From positions 1 to 64,000 of the forward strand of contig NZ_LVEJ01000036.1 of NCBI RefSeq assembly GCF_001648775.1: DNA of 64,000 nt, read 5' to 3'. The notes under the pieces are model-generated. The model was not told the DNA's origin. It worked only from the letters and a program-made list of their open reading frames with translations, and did no database searches. Below, piece after piece: positions 35,700 through 45,119 of the stretch. Every line of letters begins with the position of its first letter. Position 1 is the stretch's first letter. The DNA comes from Pseudomonas fluorescens (GTDB lineage Bacteria > Pseudomonadota > Gammaproteobacteria > Pseudomonadales > Pseudomonadaceae). Made by a program: the position numbers and the translations under genes.

Positions 35700-36140
35700 A
35701 TGATGGACATCAACGAGATTCGCGAATACCTGCCTCACCGTTACCCGTTCCTGCTGGTGGACCGGGTGGTGGAACTGGACACTGAAGGCAAGCGCATTCG
35801 CGCCTACAAGAATGTCAGCATCAATGAACCGTTCTTCAATGGTCACTTCCCTGCGCATCCAATCATGCCGGGCGTGCTGATCATCGAAGCGATGGCTCAG
35901 GCTGCCGGGATCCTCGGTTTCAAAATGCTCGACGTGAAGCCAGCCGATGGCACGCTTTACTACTTCGTCGGCTCCGACAAGCTGCGTTTCCGTCAGCCGG
36001 TGTTGCCGGGCGACCAGTTGATCCTGGAAGCCAAGTTCATCAGCTGCAAGCGTCAGATCTGGAAGTTCGAATGCCAGGCTTCGGTCGATGGCAAGCCGGT
36101 CTGTTCCGCTGAAATCATCTGTGCGGAACGCAAGCTATGA
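35700..36140 (+). CDS. fabZ: 3-hydroxyacyl-ACP dehydratase FabZ
   Basis: 146 residues, hot-dog fold. It dehydrates (3R)-hydroxyacyl-ACPs in fatty acid elongation, competing with LpxA/LpxD for 3-hydroxyacyl-ACP. The catalytic histidine and glutamate lie in FNGHFPAHPIMPGVLIIEAMAQ-type sequence. A second ATG follows immediately; MMDINEIREY is the usual annotation. It overlaps lpxA by four bases. The preceding 106-base gap may hold its own promoter, not clearly seen. Confidence 0.97.
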   Translation: MMDINEIREYLPHRYPFLLVDRVVELDTEGKRIRAYKNVSINEPFFNGHFPAHPIMPGVLIIEAMAQAAGILGFKMLDVKPADGTLYYFVGSDKLRFRQPVLPGDQLILEAKFISCKRQIWKFECQASVDGKPVCSAEIICAERKL

Positions 36141-36913
36141 GTTTGATTGACCCTCGCGCAATCATCGATCCGTCGGCCGTTCTGGCTGATGGCGTCGAGG
36201 TCGGCCCGTGGTCGATCATCGGCGCAGGTGTGGAAATCGGCGAGGGTACCGTGATCGGGCCGCATGTGATCCTCAAAGGCCCGACCCGCATCGGCAAGCA
36301 CAATCGCATCTACCAGTTTTCCTCGGTAGGCGAAGACACGCCCGATCTGAAATACAAGGGTGAAGAAACCCGTCTGGTGATCGGTGACCATAACGTCATC
36401 CGTGAAGGCGTGACGATTCACCGTGGCACCGTGCAGGACCGCTCGGAAACCACCCTGGGTGATCACAATCTGATCATGGCCTACGCGCACATCGGCCACG
36501 ACAGCGTCATTGGCAACAACTGCATTCTGGTCAACAACACGGCGTTGGCTGGCCACGTGCACGTTGATGACTGGGCGATCCTCTCCGGGTTCACCCTGGT
36601 GCACCAGTATTGCCACATTGGCGCCCACAGCTTTTCCGGCATGGGTACCGCGATCGGCAAGGACGTTCCGGCGTTCGTCACCGTGTTCGGCAACCCGGCC
36701 GAAGCACGCAGCATGAACTTCGAAGGCATGCGCCGCCGCGGTTTCAGCGAAGACGCGATCCACACCCTGCGTCGCGCCTACAAAACCGTGTACCGCCAAG
36801 GGCTGACGGTCGAGCAGGCTCTGGCTGAGTTGGCCGAACCCGCTGCGCAGTTCCCGGAAGTCGCGATATTCCGTGACTCCATCCAGTCGTCGACTCGCGG
36901 CATCACTCGCTGA
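36137..36913 (+). CDS. lpxA: UDP-N-acetylglucosamine acyltransferase
   Basis: 258 residues, a beta-helix acyltransferase that catalyses the first step of lipid A synthesis. Hexapeptide repeats run through the first 180 residues; the catalytic histidine is in NNTALAGHVHVDDWAILSG (near residue 120). The helical C-terminal part starts MNFEGMRRRGFSED. The start overlaps the fabZ stop, and lpxB follows after two bases. Confidence 0.97.
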   Translation: MSLIDPRAIIDPSAVLADGVEVGPWSIIGAGVEIGEGTVIGPHVILKGPTRIGKHNRIYQFSSVGEDTPDLKYKGEETRLVIGDHNVIREGVTIHRGTVQDRSETTLGDHNLIMAYAHIGHDSVIGNNCILVNNTALAGHVHVDDWAILSGFTLVHQYCHIGAHSFSGMGTAIGKDVPAFVTVFGNPAEARSMNFEGMRRRGFSEDAIHTLRRAYKTVYRQGLTVEQALAELAEPAAQFPEVAIFRDSIQSSTRGITR

Positions 36914-36915
36914 TC

Positions 36916-38046
36916 ATGGCCAATCTGCGTATTGCGCTGGTGGCGGGTGAAGCTTCCGGTGACATTCTCGGCGCCGGTCTGATGCGCGCGCTCAAGGCGC
37001 AGCATCCGGCGGTCGAGTTCATCGGCGTCGGTGGGCCGTTGATGCAGGCTGAAGGCCTGACTTCCTACTTTCCCATGGAGCGCTTGTCGGTCATGGGCCT
37101 GGTGGAAGTCCTCGGCCGTTTGCGTGAGCTGCTCAAGCGCCGCAAAGAGCTGATCGCCACGCTGATCGCCGAGAAGCCAGACGTGTTCATCGGCATCGAC
37201 GCCCCGGACTTCAACCTCAATATCGAACTCAAGCTGCGTCAGGCCGGGATCAAAACCGTGCACTACGTCAGCCCTTCGGTGTGGGCATGGCGCCAGAAGC
37301 GCGTGCTGAAGATCCGCGAAGGCTGCGATCTGATGTTGACGCTGCTGCCGTTCGAAGCAAAATTCTACGAAGAAAAAGGCGTGCCGGTGCGGTTCGTCGG
37401 TCACACGCTGGCCGATACCATTCCACTGGAAGCTGATCGTGCTGCGGCGCGTGCCGAGTTGGGGCTGCCCGACGGTCCGCTGGTGGCGTTGATGCCGGGC
37501 AGCCGTGGCGGCGAAGTCGGTCGTCTGGGGGCGCTGTTTCTCGACACCGCCGAGCGCTTGCGCGCCATGCGTCCGGGGCTGCGTTTCGTCATCCCGTGCG
37601 CCAACGCTGAGCGCCGCGCGCAGCTTGAAGAGTTGCTCGCCGGCCGTGATCTGCCGGTAACCTTGCTCGACGGCAAATCCCATCTGGCACTGGCTGCGTG
37701 CAACGCCGTGCTGATCGCCTCTGGCACCGCCACCCTCGAAGCGCTGCTGTACAAGCGGCCGATGGTGGTGGCGTACCGTTTGGCACCGCTGACGTTCTGG
37801 ATTCTCAAGCGCATGGTCAAGAGCCCGTACGTGTCGTTGCCCAACCTGCTGGCTCAGCGTCTTCTGGTACCGGAACTGTTGCAGGATGATGCGACGGTCG
37901 AAGCGCTGGCCCAGACCTTGTCGCCACTGATCGACGGTGGTGAAGAGCAGACGCGCGGCTTCGACGAGATCCACCGCACGCTGCGCCTGGATGCCTCTAA
38001 TCAGGCGGCGGACGCCGTCCTCAACCTGATCGGTCAGACACGATGA
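36916..38046 (+). CDS. lpxB: Lipid-A-disaccharide synthase
   Basis: 376 residues, family 19 glycosyltransferase, peripheral on the inner membrane. It joins UDP-2,3-diacylglucosamine and lipid X to form the lipid A disaccharide. Typical segments are ALVAGEASGDILGAGLM at the N terminus, YVSPSVWAWRQKRV and ASGTATLEALLYKRPMVVAYR near the donor site. It overlaps rnhB by four bases. Confidence 0.97.
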   Translation: MANLRIALVAGEASGDILGAGLMRALKAQHPAVEFIGVGGPLMQAEGLTSYFPMERLSVMGLVEVLGRLRELLKRRKELIATLIAEKPDVFIGIDAPDFNLNIELKLRQAGIKTVHYVSPSVWAWRQKRVLKIREGCDLMLTLLPFEAKFYEEKGVPVRFVGHTLADTIPLEADRAAARAELGLPDGPLVALMPGSRGGEVGRLGALFLDTAERLRAMRPGLRFVIPCANAERRAQLEELLAGRDLPVTLLDGKSHLALAACNAVLIASGTATLEALLYKRPMVVAYRLAPLTFWILKRMVKSPYVSLPNLLAQRLLVPELLQDDATVEALAQTLSPLIDGGEEQTRGFDEIHRTLRLDASNQAADAVLNLIGQTR

Positions 38047-38684
38047 GCAAGACAAGCATGCAGATGGGCCTGGATTTCACCCTGGTCGCCGAAGTTGAAG
38101 AACTGGTCGCCGGTGTCGATGAAGTCGGTCGTGGCCCGTTGTGCGGCGCGGTGGTGACGGCGGCGGTGATCCTCGATCCGAACCGGCCGATCCTCGGCCT
38201 CAACGACTCGAAGAAACTCACCGAAGCCAAGCGCGAAAAGCTTTACGACGAAATCATCGAGAAGTCCCTGAGCTGGTGCATCGCCCGCGCCGAAGTCGAA
38301 GAAATCGACGAGTTGAACATTCTCCACGCGACCATGCTGGCCATGCAGCGCGCGGTAGCCGGCCTGCACATCCAGCCGAAACTGGCGATGATCGACGGCA
38401 ACCGCTGCCCGCAACTGCCGATGCGCGCCGAAGCGGTCGTGCAGGGTGACGGCAAGGTGCCGGCCATTGCCGCCGCGTCGATTCTGGCCAAGGTCAGCCG
38501 CGATCGCGAAATGGCCGCGTTCGAATTGATTTACCCGGGTTACGGCATTGGCGGTCATAAAGGCTACCCGACGCCCGTTCATCTGGAAGCGTTGGTCCGT
38601 CTTGGCCCGACGCCGATTCACCGGCGCTCTTTCGCCCCGGTGCGTCAGGCTTATGAAGCGCTCGAAGGCCTGACACAGGTTTAG
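38043..38684 (+). CDS. rnhB: Ribonuclease HII
   Basis: 213 residues. It cuts RNA in RNA-DNA hybrids and starts removal of single ribonucleotides from DNA. The motif VAGVDEVGRGPLCGAVV carries the DEVGRG acids, with later metal ligands in PAIAAASILAKVSRD. The ATG overlaps the lpxB stop; a second ATG six codons in is an alternative start. lpxB-rnhB-dnaE is conserved order. Confidence 0.96.
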   Translation: MSKTSMQMGLDFTLVAEVEELVAGVDEVGRGPLCGAVVTAAVILDPNRPILGLNDSKKLTEAKREKLYDEIIEKSLSWCIARAEVEEIDELNILHATMLAMQRAVAGLHIQPKLAMIDGNRCPQLPMRAEAVVQGDGKVPAIAAASILAKVSRDREMAAFELIYPGYGIGGHKGYPTPVHLEALVRLGPTPIHRRSFAPVRQAYEALEGLTQV

Positions 38685-38707
38685 TCGCAAGGCTGATGTT
38701 TTGTTCG

Positions 38708-38729
38708 AGGCCCGGTACAATCCGGGCCT
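38708..38729 (+). terminator. Hairpin between rnhB and dnaE
   Basis: AGGCCCGG and CCGGGCCT pair around a TACAAT loop and are followed by TGTTGTCT. It lacks a strong T run, so termination is probably partial. The loop sequence also resembles a -10 box. Confidence 0.5.
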
Positions 38730-38760
38730 TGTTGTCTCTATGTAACTGGACAGGATCACT

Positions 38761-41700
38761 ATGCCGGCTTCATTCGTTCATCTACGCCTGCACACTGAAT
38801 ACTCCCTGGTCGACGGGCTGGTGCGGATCAAGCCGCTGGTCAAGGCGCTGACGGCCATGAACATGCCGGCGGTCGCGGTCACTGACCAGAACAACATGTG
38901 TTCTCTGGTCAAATTCTATAAAAACACCATGGGCGCCGGCATCAAGCCGATTTGCGGCGCCGACCTGTGGCTGTCGAACAAAGACCCGGACGCACCGCTG
39001 AGCCGGCTCAGCCTGTTGGTGATGAACGCCAAGGGCTATCGCAACCTCACTGAATTGATCTCGCGCGGCTTCATCGAAGGCCAGCGCAACGGCATGATCA
39101 TTGTCGAGCGCGAATGGGTGGCCGAAGCCAATGAAGGCCTGATCATGCTGTCCGCCGCCAAAGAAGGCGAGATCGGCATGGCCATGATCAGCGGCAACCC
39201 GGGCGAAGCCGAAGCCTTGGCGCGCGAGTGGATGGCGGTGTTCCCGGATCGTTTCTATCTGGAGATTCAGCGCACCAATCGCCCCAACGACGAAGAGCAA
39301 CTGCACGGCGCCGTCGCCCTGGCCGACAAGCTCGGTGCGCCACTGGTGGCGAGCAACGATGTGCGCTTCATCAAGCAGGAAGATTTTGCTGCGCACGAAA
39401 CCCGTGTCTGCATCGGTGAGGGCCGCGCCCTCGACGATCCGCGGCGTTCGAAGAATTACAGCGATCAGCAATACCTGAAAAGCGCCGAGGAAATGATCGA
39501 GCTGTTCAGCGATATTCCCGACGCGATTGAAAACACCGTCGAGATCGCCAAGCGCTGCAACATCGAAGTGAAACTGGGCACGCACTTCCTGCCCAACTTC
39601 CCGATCCCCGATGGCATGACCATCGACGAGTATTTCCGCAAGGTGTCTTTCGACGGTCTCGAAGAGCGCCTGGCGGTGCTGCTGCCCAAAGACACCACCG
39701 AAGACTACGAAACCAAGCGTCAGGTCTACGTCGACCGCTTGAATTTCGAGCTGGATATCATCATCCAGATGGGTTTCCCCGGTTACTTCCTGATCGTTAT
39801 GGACTTTATCCAATGGGCCAAGAGCAACGGCGTACCGGTAGGTCCGGGCCGTGGTTCGGGTGCCGGGTCGCTGGTGGCCTACGTGCAGAAGATCACCGAC
39901 CTCGACCCGCTGGAATACGACCTGCTGTTCGAACGTTTCCTTAACCCGGAACGGGTCTCGATGCCCGACTTCGACGTCGACTTCTGCATGGACGGTCGTG
40001 ACCGCGTGATCGACTACGTGGCCGAGAAATACGGGCGCAACGCGGTAAGCCAGATCATCACCTTCGGTTCCATGGCCGCCAAGGCTGTGGTGCGCGACGT
40101 GGCGCGGGTACAGGGCAAATCCTACGGCTTGGCGGATCGTCTGTCGAAGATGATTCCGTTCGAAGTCGGCATGACCCTGGAAAAAGCCTACGAGCAGGAA
40201 GAAATCCTGCGTGACTTCATCAAGGTCGATGAAGAAGCGGCGGAAATCTGGGAGATGGCGCGCAAGCTCGAAGGCGTCGTGCGTAACGTCGGTAAACACG
40301 CCGGTGGTGTGGTTATCGCCCCGACCAAGCTGACCGACTTTTCGCCGATCTATTGCGACGAGGCCGGTGACGGTCTGGTAACCCAGTTCGACAAGGACGA
40401 CGTTGAAGCGGCCGGTCTGGTGAAGTTCGACTTCCTCGGTCTGCGCACCCTGACGGTGATCGACTGGGCGCTGAAGACGATCAACCGCGACCGCGCCAAG
40501 GTCGACGAGCCGCCGCTGGACATCGCGTTCATCCCGCTCGACGACAAGCCGACGTACACGCTGCTGCAAAAAGCTGAAACCACCGCGGTGTTCCAGCTTG
40601 AATCACGCGGCATGAAAGAGCTGATCAAAAAGCTCAAGCCCGACTGCCTGGAAGACTTGATCGCACTGGTGGCCCTGTTCCGTCCGGGCCCGCTGCAATC
40701 GGGCATGGTTGATGACTTTATCAACCGTAAGCACGGTCGTGCCGAGCTGGCGTATCCGCATTCCGACTACCAGTACGAAGGCCTCAAGCCGGTATTGGCG
40801 CCGACGTACGGCATCATCCTGTATCAGGAACAGGTGATGCAGATTGCCCAGGTCATGGCCGGTTACACCCTCGGTGGTGCGGACATGCTGCGTCGGGCGA
40901 TGGGTAAGAAAAAGCCCGAAGAGATGGCCAAGCAGCGCGGCGGTTTCATTGAAGGTTGCAAGACCAACAATATCGACGCCGATCTCGCCGGTAACATTTT
41001 CGACCTGGTGGAAAAATTCGCCGGTTACGGCTTCAACAAGTCTCACTCCGCCGCTTACGGCCTGGTGTCGTACCAGACCGCCTGGCTGAAAACCCACTAC
41101 CCGGCGCCGTTCATGGCCGCGGTACTGTCGGCGGACATGCACAACACCGACAAGGTCGTGACCTTGATCGAAGAAATTCGCACGATGAAGCTGCGTCTCG
41201 ACGCGCCGGATGTGAATACTTCGGAATTCAAGTTCACGGTGAACGACGACGGTCGCATTGTTTACGGCCTCGGCGCGATCAAAGGCGTTGGCGAAGGCCC
41301 GGTTGAGGCCATCACCGAAGCGCGTCAGGCCGGTCCGTTCAAGGATCTGTTCGACTTCTGCGCCCGTGTCGACCTCAAGCGCATCAACAAACGTACGCTG
41401 GACGGCCTGATCCGCAGCGGTGCGCTGGATCGTCTGGGCCCGTACTTCCATGACGAGCAAAAGGCTTATCAAGCCAACATCGACCGCAACCGCGCCGTGT
41501 TGCTGGCGGCGATGGAAGAGGCGATCAAGGCGGCCGAACAAACCGCGCGCACCCACGACAGCGGTCACGCCGACCTGTTCGGCGGGCTGTTTGTCGAGGA
41601 AGACGCCGATGTTTACGCGTCCCATCGCAAGGCCAAAGAGCTGACCCTCAAGGAACGCCTCAAAGGTGAGAAAGACACCCTGGGCCTGTACCTGACCGGT

Positions 41701-42282
41701 CACCCGATCGATGAATACGAAGGTGAAATCCGCCGTTTCGCCCGCCAGCGCATCATCGACCTGAAACCGGCGCGCGATACGCAAACCGTGGCGGGGATGA
41801 TCATTGCCCTGCGCGTGATGAAGAACAAGAAGGGCGACAAGATGGGCTTCATCACCCTCGACGACCGCTCGGGGCGGATCGAGGCGTCGTTGTTTGCCGA
41901 TGCATTCCACTCTGCGCAATCGCTGCTGCAGACCGACGCGATGGTGGTGGTCGAAGGCGAAGTCAGCAACGACGACTTCTCCGGTGGCCTGCGCCTGCGG
42001 GTCAAGCGGGTGATGAGCATGGAGGATGCGCGCACCAACCTGGCCGAGAGCCTGCGCCTGAAGCTGCAAACCCGGGACCTGAAAGGCGATCAGCTACGCT
42101 GGTTGGGTGATTTGCTCAAGCGTCATCGCGGCGCGTGCCCGATCACCATGGAGTACACCAGCCCGGATGCGAAGACCTTGCTGCAGTTCGGCGAGACGTG
42201 GCGGATCGACCCGGCAGATGCCTTGATTCAGGCTCTGCGTGACCAGTTCGGGCGAGACAACGTCTTCCTCCAATACCGTTGA
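38761..42282 (+). CDS. dnaE: DNA polymerase III alpha subunit
   Basis: 1173 residues, the main replicative polymerase. An N-terminal PHP domain starts with FVHLRLHTEYSLVDG, where one histidine of the E. coli-type HSDYS segment has the variant HTEYS. Palm catalytic aspartates are in PDFDVDFCMDGRDRVIDYV near residue 405. Beta-binding and helix-hairpin-helix regions follow, with an OB fold (AGMIIALRVMKNKKGDKMGFITLDD) near residue 1000. Separate dnaQ proofreading is expected elsewhere. Confidence 0.98.
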   Translation: MPASFVHLRLHTEYSLVDGLVRIKPLVKALTAMNMPAVAVTDQNNMCSLVKFYKNTMGAGIKPICGADLWLSNKDPDAPLSRLSLLVMNAKGYRNLTELISRGFIEGQRNGMIIVEREWVAEANEGLIMLSAAKEGEIGMAMISGNPGEAEALAREWMAVFPDRFYLEIQRTNRPNDEEQLHGAVALADKLGAPLVASNDVRFIKQEDFAAHETRVCIGEGRALDDPRRSKNYSDQQYLKSAEEMIELFSDIPDAIENTVEIAKRCNIEVKLGTHFLPNFPIPDGMTIDEYFRKVSFDGLEERLAVLLPKDTTEDYETKRQVYVDRLNFELDIIIQMGFPGYFLIVMDFIQWAKSNGVPVGPGRGSGAGSLVAYVQKITDLDPLEYDLLFERFLNPERVSMPDFDVDFCMDGRDRVIDYVAEKYGRNAVSQIITFGSMAAKAVVRDVARVQGKSYGLADRLSKMIPFEVGMTLEKAYEQEEILRDFIKVDEEAAEIWEMARKLEGVVRNVGKHAGGVVIAPTKLTDFSPIYCDEAGDGLVTQFDKDDVEAAGLVKFDFLGLRTLTVIDWALKTINRDRAKVDEPPLDIAFIPLDDKPTYTLLQKAETTAVFQLESRGMKELIKKLKPDCLEDLIALVALFRPGPLQSGMVDDFINRKHGRAELAYPHSDYQYEGLKPVLAPTYGIILYQEQVMQIAQVMAGYTLGGADMLRRAMGKKKPEEMAKQRGGFIEGCKTNNIDADLAGNIFDLVEKFAGYGFNKSHSAAYGLVSYQTAWLKTHYPAPFMAAVLSADMHNTDKVVTLIEEIRTMKLRLDAPDVNTSEFKFTVNDDGRIVYGLGAIKGVGEGPVEAITEARQAGPFKDLFDFCARVDLKRINKRTLDGLIRSGALDRLGPYFHDEQKAYQANIDRNRAVLLAAMEEAIKAAEQTARTHDSGHADLFGGLFVEEDADVYASHRKAKELTLKERLKGEKDTLGLYLTGHPIDEYEGEIRRFARQRIIDLKPARDTQTVAGMIIALRVMKNKKGDKMGFITLDDRSGRIEASLFADAFHSAQSLLQTDAMVVVEGEVSNDDFSGGLRLRVKRVMSMEDARTNLAESLRLKLQTRDLKGDQLRWLGDLLKRHRGACPITMEYTSPDAKTLLQFGETWRIDPADALIQALRDQFGRDNVFLQYR

Positions 42283-42421
42283 CCGGTGAGTGCCATCATG
42301 GCGCTTGCCCGCAACCTGAATTTTTAATCTCGACCTCAGCGCGCCTCTCCCTTAAGGTAGGGCGCGAATAGACAACCGGCCGGCCCAAGCTCATTTGGGA
42401 CACGACCCAAGACGGACGCCT

Positions 42422-43369
42422 ATGAACCCGAATTTTCTAGATTTCGAACAGCCGATCGCCGACCTGCAAGCCAAGATCGAAGAGTTGCGCTTGGTCGGTA
42501 ATGACAATTCGCTGAATATCGGCGATGAGATCTCCCGCCTGCAGGACAAGAGCAAAACGCTGACCGAAGACATCTTCGGCAAGCTGACCAGCTGGCAGAT
42601 CGCACGCCTGGCGCGTCACCCGAAACGCCCGTACACCCTCGACTACATCGAGCACATTTTCACCGAGTTCGACGAACTGCACGGCGACCGTCACTTCTCC
42701 GACGACGCCGCGATCGTTGGCGGTATCGCCCGCCTGGAAGACCAGCCGGTGATGATCATCGGTCACCAGAAGGGCCGTGAAGTGCGCGAGAAGGTGCGCC
42801 GCAACTTCGGCATGCCGCGTCCGGAAGGCTACCGCAAGGCTTGCCGCCTGATGGAAATGGCCGAGCGTTTCAAAATGCCGATCCTGACCTTCATCGACAC
42901 CCCGGGCGCCTACCCTGGCATCGACGCTGAAGAGCGCAACCAGAGCGAAGCGATCGCCTGGAACCTGCGCGTGATGTCGCGCCTGAAAACCCCGATCATC
43001 GCCACCGTTATCGGTGAGGGTGGTTCCGGTGGTGCACTGGCGATCGGCGTCTGCGATCAGTTGAACATGCTGCAATATTCGACCTACGCGGTGATCTCGC
43101 CGGAAGGTTGCGCTTCGATTCTGTGGAAAACCGCTGAAAAAGCGCCGGATGCTGCTGAAGCGATGGGCATCACCGCTGAGCGTCTGAAAGGCCTGGGCAT
43201 TGTCGACAAGGTGATTGGCGAGCCTCTGGGCGGCGCCCACCGTGATCCGGCCGCCGCTGCTGCGTCGATCCGTGCCGAGCTGAGCTCGCAACTGGCGATG
43301 CTGAAGAAGTTCGATAACGAAGCGCTGTTGAAGCGCCGTTATGATCGACTGATGAGCTACGGTCTTTGA
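42422..43369 (+). CDS. accA: Acetyl-CoA carboxylase carboxyltransferase subunit alpha
   Basis: 315 residues. With AccD it transfers the carboxyl group from biotin to acetyl-CoA, making malonyl-CoA for fatty acid synthesis. The N terminus MNPNFLDFEQPIADLQAKIEELR is typical, and the crotonase-fold core has FIDTPGAYPGIDAEERNQSEAIA and GEGGSGGALAIGV. The ribosome site before 42422 is weak (GACGGA). Follows dnaE after 139 bases. Confidence 0.97.
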   Translation: MNPNFLDFEQPIADLQAKIEELRLVGNDNSLNIGDEISRLQDKSKTLTEDIFGKLTSWQIARLARHPKRPYTLDYIEHIFTEFDELHGDRHFSDDAAIVGGIARLEDQPVMIIGHQKGREVREKVRRNFGMPRPEGYRKACRLMEMAERFKMPILTFIDTPGAYPGIDAEERNQSEAIAWNLRVMSRLKTPIIATVIGEGGSGGALAIGVCDQLNMLQYSTYAVISPEGCASILWKTAEKAPDAAEAMGITAERLKGLGIVDKVIGEPLGGAHRDPAAAAASIRAELSSQLAMLKKFDNEALLKRRYDRLMSYGL

Positions 43370-43403
43370 TCGAACGCCGATTCGGCTGACAATGCAAAAC
43401 ACT

Positions 43404-43491
43404 GTGGGAGCGAGCTTGCTCGCGAAGGCGTTATAACAGACAACGAAAATGTTGAATGTTGAACCGCTTTCGCGAGCAAGCTCGCTCTCAC
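43404..43491. repeat. REPIN
   Basis: An inverted pair of REP cores between accA and tilS. The right arm has CTCGCTCTCAC in place of CTCGCTCCCAC, a point change from the others. It ends 25 bases before tilS, so it may lie in the tilS leader. Confidence 0.9.
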
Positions 43492-43516
43492 ATTGGTTTT
43501 CGGTGAAGGTGAAAAA

Positions 43517-44845
43517 ATGAGTCAGTTCTCGATTGATTTGCCTTCGCAGCTGTTGCTAAAACTTGAGCCTTGGCGCAACGCCGCTCATTGGCGCATCGCA
43601 TTCTCTGGTGGTCTCGACTCCACTGTCCTCCTGCACTTGCTTGCCTCTCTGGCGAAATCTGAATCCCTCCCGCCGTTAACCGCCATCCATATCCATCACG
43701 GCCTCCAGGCTGCGGCTGATGCGTGGCCGCAGCATTGCCAATCAGTTTGCGATGCACTGGGCGTGCCGCTGCTGATCGAGCGGGTGACGGTGCAGCAAGG
43801 TGCAAGTCTGGAACGGGCGGCGCGGGAGGCGCGGTACGTGGTGTTTAGTGCGCTGACGCAAACCAATGATGTGTTGCTGACGGGGCAGCATCGCGATGAT
43901 CAGGCGGAAACGCTGTTGTTTCGCTTGTTGCGTGGCGCCGGTGTGCGCGGATTGTCCGGGATGCCGGCGCAGCGATCAGTGGGGCAGGGCATGCTGATTC
44001 GTCCGATGCTGGACATCTCCCGCGCCGAACTGGAGGCGTATGCGCAGGCTCATCAATTGAACTGGATCGAAGACCCGTCCAACCAAGATCGACAATTCTC
44101 GCGCAATTATCTGCGCCATCAAGTCATGCCGCTGCTGACCGGGCGCTGGCCGCAAGCGCAGGCGAGCATGGCTCGCAGTGCCGCGCATCTGCGTGAGGCG
44201 CAGGGGCTGCTCGATGAGTTGGCGCAGATCGATCTCGCACAGGCGAACACCTCTCACGATTTCAAATGGCTGGGTTTACCGTCGCTGGAACTGGCGCCAA
44301 TCGCCGCCCTGTCTGCCGCGCGCCAACGCAATGCGATCAGTCATTGGCTGGAACCCTTCACTCAACTACCCGATAGCGACCATTGGTCGGGTTGGAAGGA
44401 TCTATGCGACGCCGGCCAAGATGCCTCGCCAATCTGGCGTCTGGCCAATGGCGAGTTGCACCGCAGCGCCGGTCGGCTTTGGTGGCTCAGTGGCGACTGG
44501 TTGCGCGCGCCGATGATCGGCGGCGAGTGGCAGAGCCCGTCGTCAGCGCTACGCTTGGCCAATAATGGATGCGTCAGGTTTAGCGGGCAGACGCCTTGCG
44601 GACCGCTGCGCATTGCCTATCGTCGGGGCGGCGAGGTCATGCATCTGGCCGATCGCGGTCACCGCGACCTCAAGCGCCTGCTCAATGAGCGCGCGGTGCC
44701 GGGTTTCGTGCGTGGCAGATTGCCGCTGCTGTTTCGCGGCGACGAATTGCTCGCGGTGGCCAACCTGCCGGGTCTGGATGGCGATGTGCACGATGGCTGG
44801 AAATTGCATTGGCTGCCAACAGACGAAGATCAAGGTTTGAGCTGA
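43517..44845 (+). CDS. tilS: tRNA(Ile)-lysidine synthase
   Basis: 442 residues. TilS attaches lysine to C34 of the tRNA(Ile) with CAU anticodon so that it reads AUA; it is essential. The PP-loop ATP motif is SGGLDST near residue 27 (family form SGGxDS). The N-terminal N-type domain, a central dimer part and a C-terminal tRNA-binding domain (RRGGEVMHLADRGHRDLKR) are all present. The ATG at 43517 is preferred to a GTG earlier in the frame. Confidence 0.95.
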   Translation: MSQFSIDLPSQLLLKLEPWRNAAHWRIAFSGGLDSTVLLHLLASLAKSESLPPLTAIHIHHGLQAAADAWPQHCQSVCDALGVPLLIERVTVQQGASLERAAREARYVVFSALTQTNDVLLTGQHRDDQAETLLFRLLRGAGVRGLSGMPAQRSVGQGMLIRPMLDISRAELEAYAQAHQLNWIEDPSNQDRQFSRNYLRHQVMPLLTGRWPQAQASMARSAAHLREAQGLLDELAQIDLAQANTSHDFKWLGLPSLELAPIAALSAARQRNAISHWLEPFTQLPDSDHWSGWKDLCDAGQDASPIWRLANGELHRSAGRLWWLSGDWLRAPMIGGEWQSPSSALRLANNGCVRFSGQTPCGPLRIAYRRGGEVMHLADRGHRDLKRLLNERAVPGFVRGRLPLLFRGDELLAVANLPGLDGDVHDGWKLHWLPTDEDQGLS

Positions 44846-45119
44846 AAGGAGCATTCCGGTAGACTACGCTCCCTTCTTGATACAACTTCTGTGGATTCGC
44901 CTGAATTGCAGGAGTTGCCGATTACCAAGCAGTCTTTGCTGGGCGATTCCAAAAAATGTGTAGCGAGCAACGTACCGGTGTTTCATCTGCCGGTCTGTCC
45001 CAACGCGGCGGTTTTTTTGAAAGGTGCACTGTGATTAATGCAGGTGATCGGGGGCTTCGGCCTTCCTTCGCTTTCCCCGGCGGCTCGTACCGCTTTAACG
45101 CAGACTTCTAGGGTTTTTC

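Noticed and set aside
38782..40569. Long minus-strand frames opposite dnaE (38782-40569 and 40603-42069)
   Set aside because: Both lie inside the certain dnaE gene and show no family features.
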